The notes beneath the pieces are model-generated. The model had not been told where the DNA came from. It did not search any database and worked only from the letters and a program-made list of their open reading frames with translations. From the NCBI GenBank assembly GCA_910587135.1, contig CAJULF010000079.1, positions 1 through 9,486 of the forward strand: DNA of 9,486 bases, in the 5' to 3' direction. The stretch is from an uncultured Oscillospiraceae bacterium. GTDB lineage: Bacteria; Bacillota; Clostridia; Oscillospirales; Ruminococcaceae. Shown piece after piece: positions 5,563 to 9,486 of the stretch (the stretch's first letter is position 1; each line of letters opens with the position of its first letter). Both the position numbers and the translations under genes were made by a program.

Positions 5563-5588
5563 AAAAAGATAGAATAATTATTTTCTAT
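5563..5588 (-). terminator. Weak AT-rich terminator after the recombinase operon
   Basis: ATAGAA (5569-5574) pairs with TTCTAT (5583-5588). On the minus strand this stem is followed by C and five T's (5567-5563). It begins 6 nt after the stop codon of the large recombinase. The stem is short and AT-rich, so it may be weak. Confidence 0.35.
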
Positions 5589-5593
5589 AATTT

Positions 5594-7159
5594 TCACAAT
5601 TCAATAACAACAGCCACCCCCGACTTCAGCTCCACAGAAAACCTATCGTCCCAAACAACAATCTCCTTAAGCCAACGTCGGGCAAGGCTCTCATCAAACT
5701 CGGTAAGCTCGAAAACCTGCTGCTTGATGAACTGGTTCAGCTCGTTGATACGCTTGACCTGCTCGTCACGGACGGCGGTGTCGGTAAAGTTCTTCTGTTT
5801 CATCTCACGAAACCGGAATATCTCATCGGCGATGTCGTTGTAGTCCTCCTTGCGGGAAGCGTGGTTTATAAGCTCCTGTTGCAGTTCGGCAAGCCGCTTG
5901 TCTATCTCCAGAGCCTCGTCATCAGCATACCCGCGAAGCACCACCGCAAGGTTGTCCTGCAGCCGTTTCTGATAAGCGCTCTTACTGCCGAGCAGTTCAT
6001 TGAATGCCTGCAAAACCACATTTTTCAGCACTTCCTCGTTTACCGTGCGGGCATGACAAATCACGCCTGTTGACTGCAGCCGACTAAGACACCGCCAAAC
6101 AATTGAGCGGCATCCGTGATTGTTCGAGTGAACACGCCGAAACAGCTCGCCGCACTCCCCGCAGACTATCATCTGCGAAAACACATGATTACTGCTGAAG
6201 CCGTGCTTTCTTCCGTTGGGACTGACCTTTACAAGCCTGCGGCGCACAAGTTCGTCCTGCACCCGCATAAAAATCTCTTTCGGGATAATCGCCTCGTGGT
6301 CATTCTCAACATAATACTGCGGCATAATGCCGTTGCTCTTAATACGCTTTTTGGAAAGATAATCCACCGTGTAGGTCTTTTGAAGAAGCGCATCGCCCAT
6401 GTACTTTTCGTTGCGGAGTATCTTCGCGACCGTGCTGGTGTGCCAGCGTGGATTTCCCGCGCCGGTGAGTATTCCGTCACGCTCCAACCCAGCGGCTATC
6501 TTGTCGGTACTGTAACCGTCAAGGTACTCACGGAAAATTCTCCGCACCACCTCTGCCTGCTCCGGGTCGATCACAAGTCTGCCGTTCTCGTCCTTGGTAT
6601 AGCCGAGGAAGCGGCTGTGGTTGACCTGCACTTCCCCACGCTGATAGCGAAACTGCAAGCCGAGTTTCACATTCTGACTAAGCGACTGCGATTCCTGCTG
6701 TGCAAGCGAAGCCATTATCGTAAGCAGGACCTCGCCTTTTGCGTCCAGGGTGTTGATGTTCTCTTTCTCGAAGAATACGGGAATGTTACGTTCCTTAAGC
6801 TGACGTATGTATTTAAGACAGTCAAGCGTATTTCGTGCAAATCGGCTGATGGACTTTGTGATAATCATGTCGATTTTACCGTCCATACAGTCTGCTATCA
6901 TACGGTTGAATTTCTCACGCTTTTTGGTGTTCGTGCCGGAGATACCGTCATCGGCGTAGATACCCGCAAATTCCCACTCGGGATTTCTGGTGATCTGTTC
7001 TGTATAATGCGACACCTGGGCTTCGTAGCTGGTCGCCTGCTCATCGCTGTCCGTGCTGACGCGGCAGTACGCAGCCACTCGCAGCTTTGGTTTTTCCGTT
7101 TCATTCTGCTGTGAGTTAGCCCGCTGGGGTCTTGCCGGGATTATCGTTATGTTACTCAA
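5594..7159 (-). CDS. Large serine recombinase (intact), third gene of a recombinase triplet
   Basis: This site-specific recombinase probably integrates and excises the element it sits in. In the 521 residues the resolvase domain (about 26-175) has catalytic Ser35 in AAYCRVSTDSDEQ, DGISGTNTKKREKF (71-84) and TKSISRFARNT (101-111). The Recombinase domain spans about 185-305, with ILRNEKYMGD at 247-256. The zinc ribbon has Cys333, Cys336, Cys357 and Cys368, and a coiled coil follows at about 415-480. All expected parts are present. The start is TTG at 7159, supported by AGAGGTG (7173-7167) with a 7-nt spacer; no better start is in frame. It overlaps the preceding gene by 8 nt, so translation is probably coupled. 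It is the only catalytically complete member of the triplet in this window. Confidence 0.95.
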   Translation of the reverse strand: MSNITIIPARPQRANSQQNETEKPKLRVAAYCRVSTDSDEQATSYEAQVSHYTEQITRNPEWEFAGIYADDGISGTNTKKREKFNRMIADCMDGKIDMIITKSISRFARNTLDCLKYIRQLKERNIPVFFEKENINTLDAKGEVLLTIMASLAQQESQSLSQNVKLGLQFRYQRGEVQVNHSRFLGYTKDENGRLVIDPEQAEVVRRIFREYLDGYSTDKIAAGLERDGILTGAGNPRWHTSTVAKILRNEKYMGDALLQKTYTVDYLSKKRIKSNGIMPQYYVENDHEAIIPKEIFMRVQDELVRRRLVKVSPNGRKHGFSSNHVFSQMIVCGECGELFRRVHSNNHGCRSIVWRCLSRLQSTGVICHARTVNEEVLKNVVLQAFNELLGSKSAYQKRLQDNLAVVLRGYADDEALEIDKRLAELQQELINHASRKEDYNDIADEIFRFREMKQKNFTDTAVRDEQVKRINELNQFIKQQVFELTEFDESLARRWLKEIVVWDDRFSVELKSGVAVVIEL

Positions 7160-7589
7160 TGTTCGTCACCTCTGTCTTTATCAATCCATACATATATTCT
7201 GCCTGCCGAACGGGATTCTCGAAATAATCCGCTGCGCTGATAAATGTGAACCGCAAAGGGACATTCACCGACCGTTCTTTTCTTACATGACCGTTTCTGC
7301 CGAGCCGTTCAGCACGGCTTTGAAGCTCCTCTGCTGCAGCATTGAACATCTCCTCGCTGATTATCGGAGGGTAAAAGTCATCTCCCAAGTAGCGGCGGTT
7401 CCGCAACATCAGTTTGATAGTGCCGTGATTTCCTGCGATACCTGCGTTTTCGGCCGCTTTTTTCAGCGAATCGCCGCTGAGGTAGTTTTCAAATAATTGC
7501 CGCACCTGCCCTGCCGCAGTTTCATCAACCACCGCTTTTCCGTTCTCAATGCGATAGCCGTAAGGAATATGCTCCACCCTACTCACCAA
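7152..7589 (-). CDS. Recombinase-domain protein lacking the catalytic domain
   Basis: The 145-residue product consists almost entirely of a Recombinase-type DNA-binding domain. PYGYRIENGKAVVDETAAGQ (9-28), an EIVKRIF-like helix (VRQLFENYLSG), LMLRNRRYLGDDF (about 60-72) and PPIISEEMFNAAAEEL all align with the middle of the neighbouring recombinases. The resolvase domain, its serine and the zinc ribbon are absent. As there is no sign of a broken 5' end (it overlaps the preceding gene by 11 nt and has its own start), it is likely a real accessory protein. It might pair with the full-length recombinases as a DNA-binding or directionality partner, which is inference. The start is uncertain: TTG 7589, GTG 7586 and GTG 7577 are all in frame, and AAAGG at 7595-7591 fits none of them perfectly. 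Confidence 0.85.
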   Translation of the reverse strand: MVSRVEHIPYGYRIENGKAVVDETAAGQVRQLFENYLSGDSLKKAAENAGIAGNHGTIKLMLRNRRYLGDDFYPPIISEEMFNAAAEELQSRAERLGRNGHVRKERSVNVPLRFTFISAADYFENPVRQAEYMYGLIKTEVTNIE

Positions 7590-9144
7590 TCCTTTCTCTG
7601 AGTGTCAGACCGCATTTCAGCGCAAAACCGATCTCATTGCGAGAAAATGCACAAATGCGGTCAACAAGTTTTGAAAACAAGTCTGCGTCAAATTCCATGA
7701 ACATTCTCCCACGCTCGACCAGTTTTATCAGCCGCTCGGTTTCTTTCAGCTTTGCGCCATCTCCTGTGACTGAACTGCTGAGCGTATCAATTTCAGCACG
7801 GTATTCATCAGTCTGAGCCATTATTGCGTTCAACTCCCGACCGAAAAGCGCCCTATCAATGAAACCGTTCGCCATAAGTCGTGTAAGAGTTTCCTGCTGA
7901 CCCGTGTTCTGTTCGATCAACAGCCGAAGCTGCTGTATTCGCTGAATGCTGCTGTCCGTTGACGAACTGCGTAATGTCAGCAAATACGGCTTCAAAATCA
8001 GCTTGTGACCGAAAACCAGTTTGTTCATCATTGTAACAAAAGCGAGCTTGATGTCATCGTCCCTGATGAACTTCATTGAGCAGCTTTCCTTATTATATAT
8101 GTGAGTGCTGCAGCACCACGCTTCATACGTTTCACCGCCAATCCTGTGAGTTCTGTGCTTTAGCGTAGCGCCGCACTCACCGCAGACTATCTTTCCCGAA
8201 AAGCAATACCGCAGCTGATACTTGTGGCTACCCTTAGTAACGTTCTTTTCAACGGAGTGTCTGTCTATCAAAGCAGAAGCTGATTCAAAGTCAGCCTTGC
8301 TGATTATCCCCTCGTAATGATCAGCAACAAGATACTTATCCAACTGTCCGTAATTCACGCAGCGGCGAAAAGACTCATCTGTAAAGGTTTTCTGGAAAAC
8401 TGCGTTTCCTGTGTAATTCTCATTTTTCAAAATTCTGAGAATACTCGATTGACACCATTGCTTTCCACGGGCAGGAGCAATTTTATCCGAATCCAGCCCT
8501 CTCGCAATGTGCATTACTCCTTTTCCCGAGAGAAATTCAGCAAAAATGCGCTTAACAATTTCCGCTTGGTTATTATTTACTTCAAGCTGTTCGCCGTTCC
8601 ACCTGTAACCATACGGCGGCGGATTCATTTTGTATGTACCGCTCTGAAACCGCTGTCTTATAGACCACTTTTCGTTACCGGATATTGACACTGATTCGTT
8701 CTCTGAAAGGCTGCTGAGAACCGCAAGTACCAACTCGCTTTCCATTGAAGTGGTGTTGATATTTTCCTTTTCAAAATATATTGCTACATTTATTGCAAGC
8801 AGCTGTCGCACCATTTCAAGGCAGTCAGTGGTATTTCTTGCAAATCGGCTTATGGACTTTGTGGTGATGAAGTCGATTTGACCCGCTTCGCAATCAGAAA
8901 GCAATCGCATAAGTTCGGAGCGCTATTCCTTTTTAGTACCGCTTATTCCCTCATCATAGTATAGGCCTGCGAAATTCCAGTTTTCGTGCGCCTGAATGTA
9001 GGTTTCATAGTGCTTCTTCTGTTCAGCAAGGCTTTCAAGCTGATCGTCAGAATCTGTCGACACACGACAGTATGCCGCAACACGGAGCTTTTTCTCAGAA
9101 CCCGTAGTACGTTGGTTGGCTTCAATTTTTGTTACAGTTTTCAC
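7579..9144 (-). pseudogene. Large serine recombinase interrupted by one in-frame amber codon
   Basis: Read through, this is a 521-codon recombinase, the same length as the intact one at 5594-7159. Catalytic Ser29 lies in AAYCRVSTDSDDQ, then EGISGTKKE is followed by TAG (8925-8923), and the frame continues with RSELMRLLSDCEAG and TKSISRFARNT. The Recombinase domain includes ILRILKNENYTG; zinc-ribbon cysteines are at about codons 321, 324, 344/345 and 355; a coiled coil follows. The stop cuts the catalytic domain in two: 8923-9144 holds the serine, and 7579-8910 (from ATG 8910) holds the arginine motif and the rest. Neither piece should be active alone. The start is GTG 9144 (GAGAGG, 8-nt spacer); GTG 9153 is also in frame but overlaps that site. 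Its last codons overlap the next gene. It could be a pseudogene, a readthrough case or a sequence error. Confidence 0.85.
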
Positions 9145-9165
9145 TTTTTTCACCTCTCTTCAGTG

Positions 9166-9196
9166 TTGACATATTAACTCTAAACCGAGATATAAT
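9166..9196 (+). promoter_or_regulatory. Possible + strand promoter antisense to the SHOCT-like gene
   Basis: A perfect TTGACA (9166-9171) and a perfect TATAAT (9191-9196) face right in the 50-nt gap between two minus-strand genes. The spacer is 19 nt, longer than the optimal 17, so activity is uncertain. If active it would make an RNA antisense to the small gene at 9196-9405. Confidence 0.3.
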
Positions 9197-9405
9197 CAAC
9201 GTATTTTCGGTAATATCTCGACATTCATAGGTAAAAAAGTACGGCGGTTTAGAGCGGTCAATTTGTTGAATTCGTCAATCGAAATAAGTCCGGCATTCTT
9301 CAACTGCTCTGCGACACGCTGTGCCATATAATAGTCGAAATCATTCTGAATATCTTCGTCTTTTATAGTATTGATATCAATATCCACTTTCTGTTCTGCT
9401 GTCAC
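9196..9405 (-). CDS. Small SHOCT-like protein heading the recombinase operon
   Basis: The 69-residue product starts TAEQKVDIDINTIKDEDIQ after the initiator. It contains VAEQLKNAGLISIDEFNKL, which fits the SHOCT pattern of a short two-helix motif (...L...GLI...EF...K.). Such small proteins often precede serine recombinase genes in clostridial mobile elements; their role is unknown, and oligomerisation or regulation is a guess. AGGAGG at 9419-9414 lies 8 nt before GTG 9405, which I take as the start. GTG 9414 is in frame but sits inside that site. The next gene starts about 50 nt downstream on the same strand. No convincing promoter is seen at 9420-9486, so the operon may begin outside the window. 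Bases 9406-9486 otherwise hold nothing I can name. Confidence 0.75.
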   Translation of the reverse strand: MTAEQKVDIDINTIKDEDIQNDFDYYMAQRVAEQLKNAGLISIDEFNKLTALNRRTFLPMNVEILPKIR

Positions 9406-9486
9406 AATAGACACCTCCTGTTATCTGATGTATTAGCCCTGAGCAAAACTCACCAAACCTCATGAGAAGAGGAACAGTGAGCAAAG

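Larger units (their letters stand above)
5594..9486 (-). mobile_element. Integration module of a larger element, continuing beyond the right edge
   Basis: A SHOCT-like small gene and three recombinase-family genes lie in one direction with overlaps of 8-11 nt between the last three. Triplets of serine recombinase genes are known at one end of some integrative conjugative elements of streptococci and clostridia. The remaining modules (relaxase, coupling protein, type IV secretion) would then lie to the right of 9486. The left end should lie between about 4164 and 5593; no att site is proven. The cargo and type of element cannot be seen here. Confidence 0.55.

Noticed and set aside
6116..7114. 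Long + strand frame (332 codons) across the large recombinase
   Set aside because: It mirrors the intact recombinase on the other strand and its translation resembles no protein family.
8910..8925. Reassigned amber codon or pyrrolysine use
   Set aside because: TAG ends rlmD, the solo recombinase and the interrupted recombinase itself, so it works as an ordinary stop here.
1..9486. CRISPR arrays, tRNA and rRNA genes
   Set aside because: No regularly spaced repeats and no cloverleaf or rRNA-like sequence were seen on either strand.

Overview
The window looks like a chromosomal segment of a gut-type clostridial Firmicute, probably Oscillospirales/Ruminococcus-like. The basis is AGGAGG-type ribosome binding sites, frequent GTG/TTG starts, an RF2 and an RlmD of clostridial character, and a high density of serine recombinases. 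This assignment is inferred from style; no 16S or other marker is present.

Region 1 (1-2977, + strand) is housekeeping. A strong extended -10 promoter drives prfB (release factor 2), which lacks the usual programmed frameshift. A 27-residue membrane peptide with an excellent ribosome binding site follows. Next come two tandem hairpins, and then rlmD, a 23S rRNA m5U methyltransferase with an Fe-S cluster.

Region 2 (2936-4163) is the most striking part. The last coding bases of rlmD (2936-2964) are repeated exactly, 29 bp in direct orientation, at 4135-4163. Between the copies lies a single gene, a 306-residue serine recombinase in the same direction as rlmD. This is the geometry of a site-specifically integrated, one-gene element of about 1.2 kb that uses the 3' end of rlmD as its attachment site. 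The insertion swaps the last three codons of rlmD but keeps its reading frame, its length (450 codons) and its catalytic glutamate.

Region 3 (4164-5593) holds a 200-nt G-rich, C-poor stretch without a convincing gene and a good minus-strand terminator. It also holds a minus-strand gene with its own promoter. That gene is split by one in-frame TAA into a double zinc-ribbon protein and a membrane-anchored protein, which together look like one ancestral zinc-ribbon/TM/extracytoplasmic protein.

Region 4 (5594-9486, minus strand) is the integration module of a larger element that probably continues to the right. Its genes, in transcription order, are a SHOCT-like small protein, a large serine recombinase broken by one in-frame amber codon, a small recombinase-domain protein without a catalytic domain, and an intact 521-residue large serine recombinase. 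The last three genes overlap by 8-11 nt. Together with region 2, the window is a cluster of serine-recombinase elements next to rlmD. Whether the region 4 element also uses the rlmD site cannot be decided from this window.
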